Shown: positions 1 through 8,200 of the stretch, one piece after another
How positions within the stretch are numbered: position 1 is the first letter of the stretch
Layout: each line of letters starts with the position of its first letter
Translations under genes and position numbers: made by a program
Assembly (NCBI GenBank): GCA_002730365.1
Contig: PBZZ01000076.1
Span: 2,509-14,180, forward strand
DNA length: 11,672 bases
DNA from: Deltaproteobacteria bacterium
GTDB taxonomy: Bacteria; SAR324; NAC60-12
Direction: 5' to 3'
Notes under the pieces: model-generated
The model's input: only the letters and a program-made list of their open reading frames with translations
Databases searched by the model: none
What the model was told of the DNA's origin: nothing

Positions 1-1287
1 ACCCTCACGGCGGTTGATTCGGTGTTAATGGTAATTGATGGCTCAAAAGGTGTAGAAGACAGAACAATAAAATTAATGGATGTATGTAGGTTAAGAAAAA
101 CTCCTATATTTACATTCGTAAATAAAGTGGATAGAGAGATAAGAGATCCTGTTGAATTATTGGATGAAATTGAGTCCGTATTGGGTATTTCTTGTGCTCC
201 AATGAATTGGCCAATAGGCATGGCTGGCAGGTTAAAAGGCTTGTTTAATCTTCTAGAAGATAAGATACATATTTTTGATTCGAAAAAGGCTTTTCGCTTA
301 GCAGACGAGAACGAGATTCTTGGATTGGGCTCGGCCGAGGCGCAAAATTTTTTAGCGGAAGAACGGGCTAACTTTATGGACCAAATAGAATTGGTTCGAG
401 GTGCTTCAGCTCCGTTTGATACAGAAGAATATTTGAGGGGCAATCTAACACCGGTGTATTTTGGTACCGCTCTTCGAAATTTTGGTGTCCGCGAACTTTT
501 AGATGATTTTGTAAAGTTTGCTCCTTCTCCCCAACCTCGACAAACTCAGGTTGGTCCGATCGATTCCAGAGATCACGATTTTTCGGGTTTTGTGTTCAAG
601 ATACAAGCTAACATGGATCCAAAGCACCGAGACAGAATTGCTTTTATGCGCATATGTTCGGGTGTTTATACTCAAGGGATGAAAATGAGGCACGTTCGTA
701 CTGGAAAGAATATGCGCGTGAGTGACGCTGTTACGTTTTTAGCAGGCGATAGAGAAGCAGCTGAAAACGCATATTCTGGAGACATCATCGGGTTACATAA
801 CCACGGAAAAATTCAAATTGGTGATACGTTCACAGAAGGGAAGGATCTAAGGTATCATGGAATTCCACATTTTGCCCCAGAGCTTTATCGACGAGTTTCC
901 CTTAAGGATCCTTTAAGGAGCAAGCAGCTTCGACAAGGACTTAGTCAGTTAACAGAAGAAGGAGCAACTCAAATTTTTATGCCTCTATCGGGTAATGACT
1001 TAATTTTAGGTGCGATAGGAGTTCTTCAATTCGATGTTGTCGCTTTTAGGCTTAAAGATGAATACGGGGTGGATTGTACTTATGAGCCAGTTACGGTTGC
1101 GGCAGCTCGATGGATACATTGCGAAGACGAGAAACATTTGAGCGAGTTCAGAAAAAAAGCGGAGGCAAACCTTGCTCTGGATGGAGGTGGTTTCCTTGCC
1201 TATTTGGCTCCAACGCGAGTTAATATGTCTCTTACTGAGGAGCGCTGGCCAGACATAGAATTTCGTAACACGAGGGAAATACAATAA
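1..1287 (+). CDS. prfC: Peptide chain release factor 3 (RF3), 5'-truncated by window edge
   Basis: RF3 is a translational GTPase that removes RF1/RF2 from the ribosome after peptide release. The frame is open from base 1 and encodes 428 residues before the TAA stop. E. coli RF3 has 529 residues, so about 100 are missing, including the P-loop and switch regions. The fragment starts within TLTAVD, just after the G3 region. The GTPase G4 motif NKVD is at fragment residues 41-44 (bases 121-132), followed by DREIRDP. RF3-specific blocks are clear: [33 protein letters not shown]-like [33 protein letters not shown] and the C-terminal GVLQFDVV and LALDGG. No frameshift was seen. The gene converges on the FabY-type gene with 9 bases between stops. 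The match to Escherichia RF3 runs over the whole length, so the call is firm. The real start lies upstream of the window. Confidence 0.97.
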   Translation, partial: TLTAVDSVLMVIDGSKGVEDRTIKLMDVCRLRKTPIFTFVNKVDREIRDPVELLDEIESVLGISCAPMNWPIGMAGRLKGLFNLLEDKIHIFDSKKAFRLADENEILGLGSAEAQNFLAEERANFMDQIELVRGASAPFDTEEYLRGNLTPVYFGTALRNFGVRELLDDFVKFAPSPQPRQTQVGPIDSRDHDFSGFVFKIQANMDPKHRDRIAFMRICSGVYTQGMKMRHVRTGKNMRVSDAVTFLAGDREAAENAYSGDIIGLHNHGKIQIGDTFTEGKDLRYHGIPHFAPELYRRVSLKDPLRSKQLRQGLSQLTEEGATQIFMPLSGNDLILGAIGVLQFDVVAFRLKDEYGVDCTYEPVTVAAARWIHCEDEKHLSEFRKKAEANLALDGGGFLAYLAPTRVNMSLTEERWPDIEFRNTREIQ

Positions 1288-1296
1288 TTATCAGTA

Positions 1297-3156
1297 TCAA
1301 TCGGTCATGTCGGGGAATGGGTTTTTAATTTGAAGCGAAATCCCTGATTTAATGCTAGGAATAGATATAAGTTCATTAGTAATTTTCAAATCTTTTCCAT
1401 CAACAACGCCGTCTCCAAACTGGTAAATAGGTAGCATCGTTCCTGCAGTCATTTTCTTATCGTACTCTCCAATATTTTCGTGAACAATCTGGTTCTGTTT
1501 ACGGTATTTTTTAAAAGCACTTTCTCCATGTTTCTTTAACATCATTTTTTTTGTGATTGCCGGAGACAAAACAGCTGCAGTAGCGTTGTTTCCTCCAAAT
1601 CCTTTGGAATTTATGAAGACGGAATCTATTTCTCCTTCAGAGATTTCCCGATGATCTAGTAGGAATTTCAAGTTCTCGTCAAACACGTCTTCAGCAACAC
1701 TCTGGGTTGTGGTGATCCCTGGGATTATTCCTTGCTCCCAGACCCCAAGAGATGCAATCAATTGATCTGCTGAAGCGCAAGCTAAGGAATGTCCTATATA
1801 TGCTTTGATCGCGGTAATGGGCCATTCTTTGATAGCGAAAGCTTTAGCCAATTCGTTAAATATGTGTGATTCGGTAACCCTATTTTGGGGTGTACTTGTC
1901 CCGTGTGCTTGCATATATGATCGATTTCGGAGAGATTCCGCACCAAGAATAGAGCGAATAAGTCCCATAGCTTTTCCTACCGTTAGATAGTTCCCAACTC
2001 CGGGACCAGGTATAGATTTTTTGAAGCCATCAGCATTTACGAAAACATCTGCAACCGAACCATAGATCTCAGCGCCAAGTTCTAGAGCTAGCTCGTCGTC
2101 AAAAAGAATTATAAACTGCGATCCCTCCGATAGAGTAAACCCGCAATTTTCTCCGAAAGGTCTGCAAGCAAGACGATGATTGACGTTTTTTGTCTCGATC
2201 TTATCTATTTTTGCAAGCGCTTCGTCTTCTGCTAGGGCCCCCATTTTTCTGTATCCTTCGATGACTTCTGGGGTCAAAGGTGCTTCGCTCGCGCCAACGA
2301 TAGCGACTTTATACTTGCCTGACTTTATGTCATTTATTCCTTGTCTTAAATTATACAAAAAAGTTGCACAAGCACCGATATTCGCCCCCGTTGTGCCAAC
2401 GTTCCCCAAGACATAAGCATTAACGAAATCCGCGGTCATTTCTGCGAGTCCGAGTGGGAGGTTTTTTGAGGTTGTTCTTCTCCCCTGCAATGCGGCCTGC
2501 AATAATCCTCCCGAACCATTTGAGTCGAGTTGCCCCATAGCACTGCTTGCGTATACAGATATTTGATCAGGAGGCACACGATTTTTGACTTGCTCCCAAT
2601 TTATTCCTAATGATGAAACTGCATCAGAGGCGGCGAAAATCGTTAATTGAAGACCGCGGGGATGATTCCGAGATTGATATAGTTTTCCCGGATCAAAACC
2701 CGTTGGCAATTGACCGGCTGAGCAGACTTTTGAAGAGATTGTATCGGGCAGTAGAACACTGAGTTCACCATCCACTTCAACTTTAAAAAGCCCATCATCT
2801 TGTTTTTCTACTTTCCAATTTGAGGGTAATGTTGTTGGGAGTTGGTTGTTTTTAACAAGAAAGCTCGTCTTTTCTCCTAGTGCTGAAGAAAAAACGGTTC
2901 TTTTATTTACTGGGATCGCCTCGGTGTTAAAAAGGTTATCTTCTATTTTTCTGATAAGGCTATGGTGGAGAATCCATTGACTGGTGCGGCTATCTTCACC
3001 CGATTTATTCATTAGCGCTCGAAGAGAGGACATAGTTTTGTTTCTCTCTTCGGCGCCGATCTTTTCAATGACCAGTCGGCGATAGCCATGATGGAGCGAG
3101 CTTCTCCCCGCAGGGTTAATCCCTCCGAAGCTCACTATGACCGGCAGGCGAGACAA
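1297..3156 (-). CDS. fabY: FabY-type beta-ketoacyl-ACP synthase
   Basis: This is a 619-residue condensing enzyme, much longer than FabF/FabB (about 410). Its length and its N-terminus (SRLPVIVSFGGINPAGRSS) fit Pseudomonas FabY (about 634), which starts fatty acid synthesis by condensing acetyl-CoA with malonyl-ACP. The Cys-His-His set is visible: C263 in GANIGACATFL, H418 in MQAHGTSTP and H456 in AYIGHSLACASADQ. The glycine-rich FGGNN-type loop is at 519-524. The first roughly 165 residues precede the usual thiolase-fold core, and about 90 residues follow it, as expected for this longer family. The start is TTG (3154-3156 on the plus strand), preceded by AGGAG with a 6-base spacer. No in-frame ATG upstream fits, and the family N-terminus begins here. 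It lies 59 bases downstream of the thiolase gene with no terminator seen, so the two are probably co-transcribed. Cytosolic; substrate preference is inferred only from the family. Confidence 0.9.
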   Translation of the reverse strand: MSRLPVIVSFGGINPAGRSSLHHGYRRLVIEKIGAEERNKTMSSLRALMNKSGEDSRTSQWILHHSLIRKIEDNLFNTEAIPVNKRTVFSSALGEKTSFLVKNNQLPTTLPSNWKVEKQDDGLFKVEVDGELSVLLPDTISSKVCSAGQLPTGFDPGKLYQSRNHPRGLQLTIFAASDAVSSLGINWEQVKNRVPPDQISVYASSAMGQLDSNGSGGLLQAALQGRRTTSKNLPLGLAEMTADFVNAYVLGNVGTTGANIGACATFLYNLRQGINDIKSGKYKVAIVGASEAPLTPEVIEGYRKMGALAEDEALAKIDKIETKNVNHRLACRPFGENCGFTLSEGSQFIILFDDELALELGAEIYGSVADVFVNADGFKKSIPGPGVGNYLTVGKAMGLIRSILGAESLRNRSYMQAHGTSTPQNRVTESHIFNELAKAFAIKEWPITAIKAYIGHSLACASADQLIASLGVWEQGIIPGITTTQSVAEDVFDENLKFLLDHREISEGEIDSVFINSKGFGGNNATAAVLSPAITKKMMLKKHGESAFKKYRKQNQIVHENIGEYDKKMTAGTMLPIYQFGDGVVDGKDLKITNELISIPSIKSGISLQIKNPFPDMTD

Positions 3157-3215
3157 TAATTACTCCTAGATTTGCATTAACTTTTCAATTGTACTTTTTT
3201 AAAACCAATTTGTCG

Positions 3216-4394
3216 CTAGACAAGCTCTAAAGCAACTGCGGTCGCTTCGCCTCCTCCAATGCAAAGTGCTGCTATGCCCTTTTTACCTCCGGTTTTCTTC
3301 AAAGCATACATCAAGGATATAATTATTCTTGATCCTGTTGAGCCAATCGGATGGCCCTGCGCGCAGGCTCCACCATGGATGTTGACTTTACTAGGATCTA
3401 AGTCTAGCTCCTTGGTGGCTAGCATTGTCACCATTGCGAAGGCTTCATTGATTTCAAATAAATCTACTTCAGATTTATCCCACCCTGTGGTTTCAAGAAT
3501 ATTTTCAATTGCTCCTATGGGTGCAAGCGTGAATTTCGACGGTTCCATGGAGTTTGTGCTGTGCGCTAAAATTTTAGCCATCGGGTTTAGACTAAAAGTC
3601 TTAACCGCGGTTTCACTGGCTAAAAGCATCGCTGAAGCTCCATCTGAGATCGAGCTAGAGTTAGCCGCTGTAACGGTGCCACCATCTTTGAATGCCGGCT
3701 TTAGTTTCGGAATTTTGTCTATTTGAGCATTACCAGGCTGCTCATCTTCGTTAATGACTTTTTGTCCTTGTCGAGTTTTGACGGTTATCGGAACTATTTC
3801 TGGAGCCAGAGATTGATTTTCGATAGCAGCTTTAGCCTTGCTCAATGAAGTAATAGCAAATTCGTCCATAGATTCTCTGGTAAGCTGATATTCGTCAGCG
3901 ACTTCTTGGGCAAAAGAGCCCATTAATCTGGCACTGCTTGCGTCTTCGAGACCATCGGTAAACATTGAATCTTGGATTTCACCGTGCCCCATCCTCAGGC
4001 CTTGACGAGCTTTGGGTAACAAGTAGGGCGCATTTGACATGCTTTCCATACCTCCTGTTATGACAAGTTGGTTTGAACCCGCCTTGATAGAATCGAAACC
4101 CAGCATTGTTGCTTTCATTCCGGATCCGCATAGCTTGTTAATTGTGCTAGCTCCCGTTTCAACAGGAATCCCCGCTTGGATCGCGGCTTGTCTTGCTGGT
4201 CCTTGCCTCAATCCTCCAGGCAGAACACAACCCATAATCACTTCTTGAACTTCTTTTTTTTCTATACAGCTTCGGTTTAGTGTTTCCTCGATAGCAGCTG
4301 AGCCTAGTTCGACCGCGGATATACTTGAAAAACAGCCTTGTAATCCTCCCATCGGTGTTCTGGCACCGTTTACAATGTAGACTGTTTCATTCAT
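3216..4394 (-). CDS. Acetyl-CoA acetyltransferase / thiolase (AtoB/PhaA-like)
   Basis: This 392-residue thiolase has the standard length for the biosynthetic/degradative thiolase family, which carries out the reversible 2 acetyl-CoA to acetoacetyl-CoA + CoA reaction or cleaves longer 3-ketoacyl-CoA. Catalytic elements are complete: the acyl-accepting nucleophile C89 in NKLCGSGMKA, the NEAF motif at 316-319, H348 in ACAQGHPIGSTGSR and the proton-shuttling C378 in LCIGGGEATA. GGMESMSNAPYLL at 114-126 is the usual thiolase block. The pattern is closer to AtoB-like acetyl-CoA thiolases than to FadA, but chain-length preference cannot be read from sequence. The ATG at 4394 is preceded by GGGGA with a suitable spacer. 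It is the first gene of a minus-strand pair with the FabY-type synthase and faces the plus-strand hydratase/carboxylase genes across a shared promoter region. It could supply or drain acetoacetyl-CoA next to a malonyl-CoA-forming enzyme. No odd substitutions were seen. Confidence 0.93.
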   Translation of the reverse strand: MNETVYIVNGARTPMGGLQGCFSSISAVELGSAAIEETLNRSCIEKKEVQEVIMGCVLPGGLRQGPARQAAIQAGIPVETGASTINKLCGSGMKATMLGFDSIKAGSNQLVITGGMESMSNAPYLLPKARQGLRMGHGEIQDSMFTDGLEDASSARLMGSFAQEVADEYQLTRESMDEFAITSLSKAKAAIENQSLAPEIVPITVKTRQGQKVINEDEQPGNAQIDKIPKLKPAFKDGGTVTAANSSSISDGASAMLLASETAVKTFSLNPMAKILAHSTNSMEPSKFTLAPIGAIENILETTGWDKSEVDLFEINEAFAMVTMLATKELDLDPSKVNIHGGACAQGHPIGSTGSRIIISLMYALKKTGGKKGIAALCIGGGEATAVALELV

Positions 4395-4589
4395 TTGATT
4401 TCCCCGTAGTTTGCTTGTGGTTTAAAATGACCATTATAATCTATGAAAAGCTGAATCGCAGTTAGATTCTATAAAAACATAACAAATCGCAAATATTTGA
4501 GTCTTTTCCCGTTCTGAGAGGTAGAAAAGGATCTAACTCGATACTTGAGAAAAAGAGAAATAGAAAGCTATTTAATTAGGGGTAAAAAA
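4395..4589. promoter_or_regulatory. Divergent promoter region, thiolase / MaoC hydratase
   Basis: About 195 bases separate the two divergent starts. A perfect TATAAT lies at 4435-4440 on the plus strand, with TTGCTT at 4411-4416 (18-base spacer) as a weak -35. Because the surrounding ATTATAAT is itself palindromic, a perfect TATAAT also reads on the minus strand, with CTGCGA 17 bases upstream of it (3 of 6 consensus). The two promoters could therefore share a -10 and exclude each other. Inverted sequences that could be operator half-sites are GAATC-N7-GATTC (4453-4469), and GTTAGAT (4461-4467) facing ATCTAAC (4531-4537). The predicted plus-strand leader is long, about 140 bases. The -10 is seen directly. 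Promoter activity and any link to the LysR regulator are inferred. Confidence 0.5.
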
Positions 4590-5075
4590 ATGTCAGAGAA
4601 AGCGAAAAATGCGCTAGCGATATACAAATCTGTTGAAGGACAAGAGGAAGGCGTGGGAGATTGGTTAGAAATCGATCAAGATCGAATAAACATGTTTGCG
4701 GATGCGACTCTTGATCATCAATTCATCCACATTGATCCTGAAAAGTCGGCTCAACTTTCCCCATATAAGGTAACCATAGCCCATGGCTTTTTAACTCTAT
4801 CTCTAATTGTTCATTTAGGCGAGTCGGTGAAGCCACTTAAACCTGAAGCTCTTGAAGGGGTTTTTATGGGGGTTAATTACGGATTAGATAAAGTTCGCTT
4901 TCCTGCCCCGGTGCCCGTAAATTCCAGAGTCAGAGCTTCTCACAAGTTTTTATCAGCGGAGCTTAAGGGGGATAATACGGTTCAGGTGAAACGAGAGGTA
5001 ACCATTGAGATAGATGGCGGCAACAAGCCTGTTTGTGTGGCCGAATCTCTGATTCGCTACATGTACTCGGATTGA
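4590..5075 (+). CDS. MaoC-family (R)-specific enoyl-CoA hydratase
   Basis: This 161-residue single hot-dog-fold protein belongs to the MaoC/NodN-like group, close in size to mycobacterial Rv0130-type hydratases (about 150), which interconvert trans-2-enoyl-CoA and (R)-3-hydroxyacyl-CoA. The hydratase-1 signature is FADATLDHQFIHIDPEKSA, with the expected catalytic pair D42 and H47, followed by the conserved AHGFLTLSL (64-72) that lines the active site. The C-terminal half has the usual VRFPAPVPVNSRVR strand. The ATG at 4590 was chosen because AGGGG (4578-4582) sits 7 bases upstream. The frame stays open upstream to a TTG at 4545, but that has no family support. The stop is followed after 102 bases by the carboxylase gene with no terminator between, so they are probably one transcript. 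A dehydratase acting on ACP-bound substrates is an alternative. No ketoreductase accompanies it. Confidence 0.88.
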   Translation: MSEKAKNALAIYKSVEGQEEGVGDWLEIDQDRINMFADATLDHQFIHIDPEKSAQLSPYKVTIAHGFLTLSLIVHLGESVKPLKPEALEGVFMGVNYGLDKVRFPAPVPVNSRVRASHKFLSAELKGDNTVQVKREVTIEIDGGNKPVCVAESLIRYMYSD

Positions 5076-5136
5076 TCTGACCTAGATTAATTTATATTGT
5101 CCTTGCTCTGCAAATTCTGCGGAAAGGAAAGCGTAA

Positions 5137-5217
5137 ATGCCAGATTTTAGTGAAATAGAATTTATTAGGATGGATTCATGCAACCGGATATTTCTTCAGT
5201 CGATGAACTTTACTTAA
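5137..5217 (+). CDS. Possible 26-codon leader ORF overlapping the carboxylase start
   Basis: An ATG at 5137 follows a strong purine run (GGAAAGGAAAGC, 5121-5132) and opens 26 codons ending in TAA at 5215. It is in a different frame from the carboxylase gene and overlaps its first 40 bases. The product has no recognisable homology and several uncommon residues, so a regulatory role by translational coupling is more likely than a functional peptide. The carboxylase start has its own AGGA 7 bases upstream, so it does not need the leader. Whether this frame is translated cannot be judged from sequence. Confidence 0.25.
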   Translation: MPDFSEIEFIRMDSCNRIFLQSMNFT

Positions 5218-8200
5218 AGGCCGAGGAGCTCTCTCAGGACTTTTCACTCTTTCCTCGAAAAGAGCCTGCGTCCTTTGTGAAAGGCCTTCTGACGGAGTCT
5301 CAAATCGACAGCGCCTTAGATGGTTTGAGAGGTATGGAGGTAGACGAGTATATTGCTTCAACAGTTGCGCCTACCGAAGATTCAAAACGCGAGGGCAGTA
5401 AACAGATCATTAAAGCGCTAGATTTTCAGATCTCCAACGAGGTTGAAGAGGGCCCACTTTACTGCGCTGAGGTTTTGTTTAAACATAATGAACAACAACG
5501 TGTTTTCGGTTTCATCACTCAAAATCGGGAATATAACTCCGGTGTTTGGGGTCCCGCGCATCATGCTAAAGCTACCGATATCGCTGACAACTACGCGAAA
5601 AAATCGATCCCGATTGTCACGATGATGGACACCCCGGGAGCCGATTCCTATGAAGAAGCGAATGCGGGAAATCAAGCACACTCTATTTCAAGGCTAATAG
5701 CCGAACTGTGTAATGTGGACGTCCCAACTTTAGGAATAATTATCGGTCAAGGGTACTCAGGTGGCGCCATTCCCTTAGCGGCAAGCAACCTATTATTTTC
5801 CTTAAGAACCGGAGTCTTCAACACAATCCATCCAAAGGGTCTCGCTAATCTTGTAAGAAGGTATAACCTATCTTGGCAAGAATGCGCAAAGTCCGTTGGT
5901 GTCTCATCCTTCGAGCTATATAAACAAGGAAATATTGATGGAATAGTAGATTTCGATCCGGGCGAATCAGAAAATATAAAAAACCTCACAAACGCTATTT
6001 TTTACGGAGTTTTGTCCATCGAAGATAGTGCCAAGGATTTTGTTTCTTCGCATCCTGAGGTACTCGATCATTATCGCAGGAATATCGAAAGATATTTTAA
6101 TCCCTCCGAATCTCGAGCAGCAATTAACGCGAACTCATCGCTTAAACTCCGCTCGGCGCCGACTGAATACCCCAACATATTTGGTGTTACTTTCCGCTAT
6201 CTCCGCTACTTAGGTCTTCGCCGCAGAATAAAGAGTACCACCGTAACGCAATATGGTCGGCTTGTAGACGCTGAGATTCCAGCAGGTGAATTAGCGGAGA
6301 GGACACACAGGGAGAGGCGCGCAGCTTTTTTTAGTTGGCTGCAAGATCCTGACCGTGTTTTATATGAAGAATCGTTGAGCAAGTCATGGAAAAACTTTTT
6401 AGATAAGAGAAAAGCCTTGAATGACGACCGTGGGCGTTTGGCTCAATTTATTTTTGGAGAGCCTCAAGAAAATTTTGCCCAGTCGATAAGAGAGTTGTGC
6501 TTAGTCTTTGGTTTGCATTTGTATAACCGATGGAAGTCTGGTGCGGAAGATAATTTAAGCGCTTTAATAGCGTACCTTGAAAACTCTGATTCTAAAAAAT
6601 TTTTCTTGCTCAGCACTGATATAAAAGATGTCAAAGGGCTTTTGAAAGCATTGTCAAAGGCAAATGACCCTTGGCGTCGAAAACTAAAACAATATTTTAG
6701 CTTTGAAGGAAAAAAACTTTTCGACCTTGCTTATGTTGAAGAAAAGAGTGAAGCTGCGCTTAAGCAGCTGTTGGTGCCCGAATTAAATATAATAATAGAA
6801 GGCCCCTCCTTATACATCCCAGATCTTTTTTCTGAAATAGGCCTTTCGCGCGCGATAGAGAGGTTAGGAGAAGATAGCAGCCATTCAAACCTCAAAGTCA
6901 ATCGCAAAATTTTAGAAGAGACGCTTTGGGCACATATTCAAAATCACGATGTTTTGAGCGAAAAAGAATTATCGCAAGATGCGGATGTCGTAGAGATCAT
7001 ATCCGATGGCGATATCCGCCAACCTTTTATAAAAACGTGCAGGAACCTGATTCTTTTCGACAGAGTCTATGAAAATATGATCTCTGATTTGGTATCAATG
7101 GCAAAAGAGGCAAACGAATCAAGAAAAATTCCAGAGACTTTTGTAGAGGTTTTGTTGAAAAAATCGATTGCAGAGTCTTTGGATAGGGAGCCCTTCAGAA
7201 AATTATCTCAGTCGGAAGTCGGTGAGTCCTTTTCTCAGTGGATTCAAGAACTGGTTTCTTATTCGGGAAGCAGCCCTTTTCTTAAATCGGTGGAAGAATG
7301 GATAAGAGTTGTTCATAAGGATAAATCGGATACGCTCTTTGTCGTTGTGACTTTTTTCTTTGAGAAAATTTTGCCCGATTATTACTCTTCACTAGAGTCA
7401 GGGAAAAAATTCGAGGGACAAATCGAACCCATGAGAATAGGTCGGAGAAAAGATTTCTGGAATCGATTAACACTTGCGTACAGAGACCTTCTTTTCAACG
7501 AGATGCTCAATTTAGAAAATCGATCCAAGAAAATGTCCGCTGAGACTATTATTGAAAAATTTGTTCAGAATTTTGAAGAAATGAATGAAACACTGATGTC
7601 CTCAAATCCGTGCTCGTTTCCGACATTTCGTCCAAGTATAGAGTCTGCACTTAAATCTGGTGTGAAGCCTTATGGATTGATCACTGGAATCGGAGACTTC
7701 GTCACAGAAAATGGTTGTTACAAGGTAGGACTAGTTTTATCAAACGTTGCTTTTCAAGCAGGCAGCATAGACAATTCCGATTGTGCGCGTTTTTGCAATT
7801 TGCTAGTCGAATGTGCAGCTCGCAAATTGCCTCTCATTTGCTTTATCTCTTCTGGTGGTATGCAGACAAAAGAAGGCGCCGCTGCTCTTTTTACGATGGC
7901 CGTTTTGAACGATCGAATCACTCGATTTGTTAGAGAAAATGATCTTCCGATAATTATGTTTGGCTTTGGTCATTGTACTGGTGGCGCGCAAGCGAGCTTT
8001 GTTACGCACCCTTTAGTTCAAACGTATTATATAACTGGGGCAAGAATGCCATTTGCTGGGCAGGCGGTAGTGGAGAGAAACTTGCCTTATCATTGTCTAC
8101 TGAGTAATTACCTTTCTCTCACAGAAGGGGCTATGGCCGGTTTGGTGGCGCATCCATTTAGTGAATCTCATGACTCTAATTTAAAAACAATAGATCCAGA

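Noticed and set aside
4545..4589. 15-codon N-terminal extension of the MaoC hydratase from a TTG
   Set aside because: No good ribosome-binding site and no family support. The ATG at 4590 has AGGGG at the right distance.
7330..7385. Transmembrane segment in the carboxylase linker (TLFVVVTFFFEKIL)
   Set aside because: The hydrophobic run is only about 11 residues before charged residues and lies in an otherwise soluble, charged helical region.
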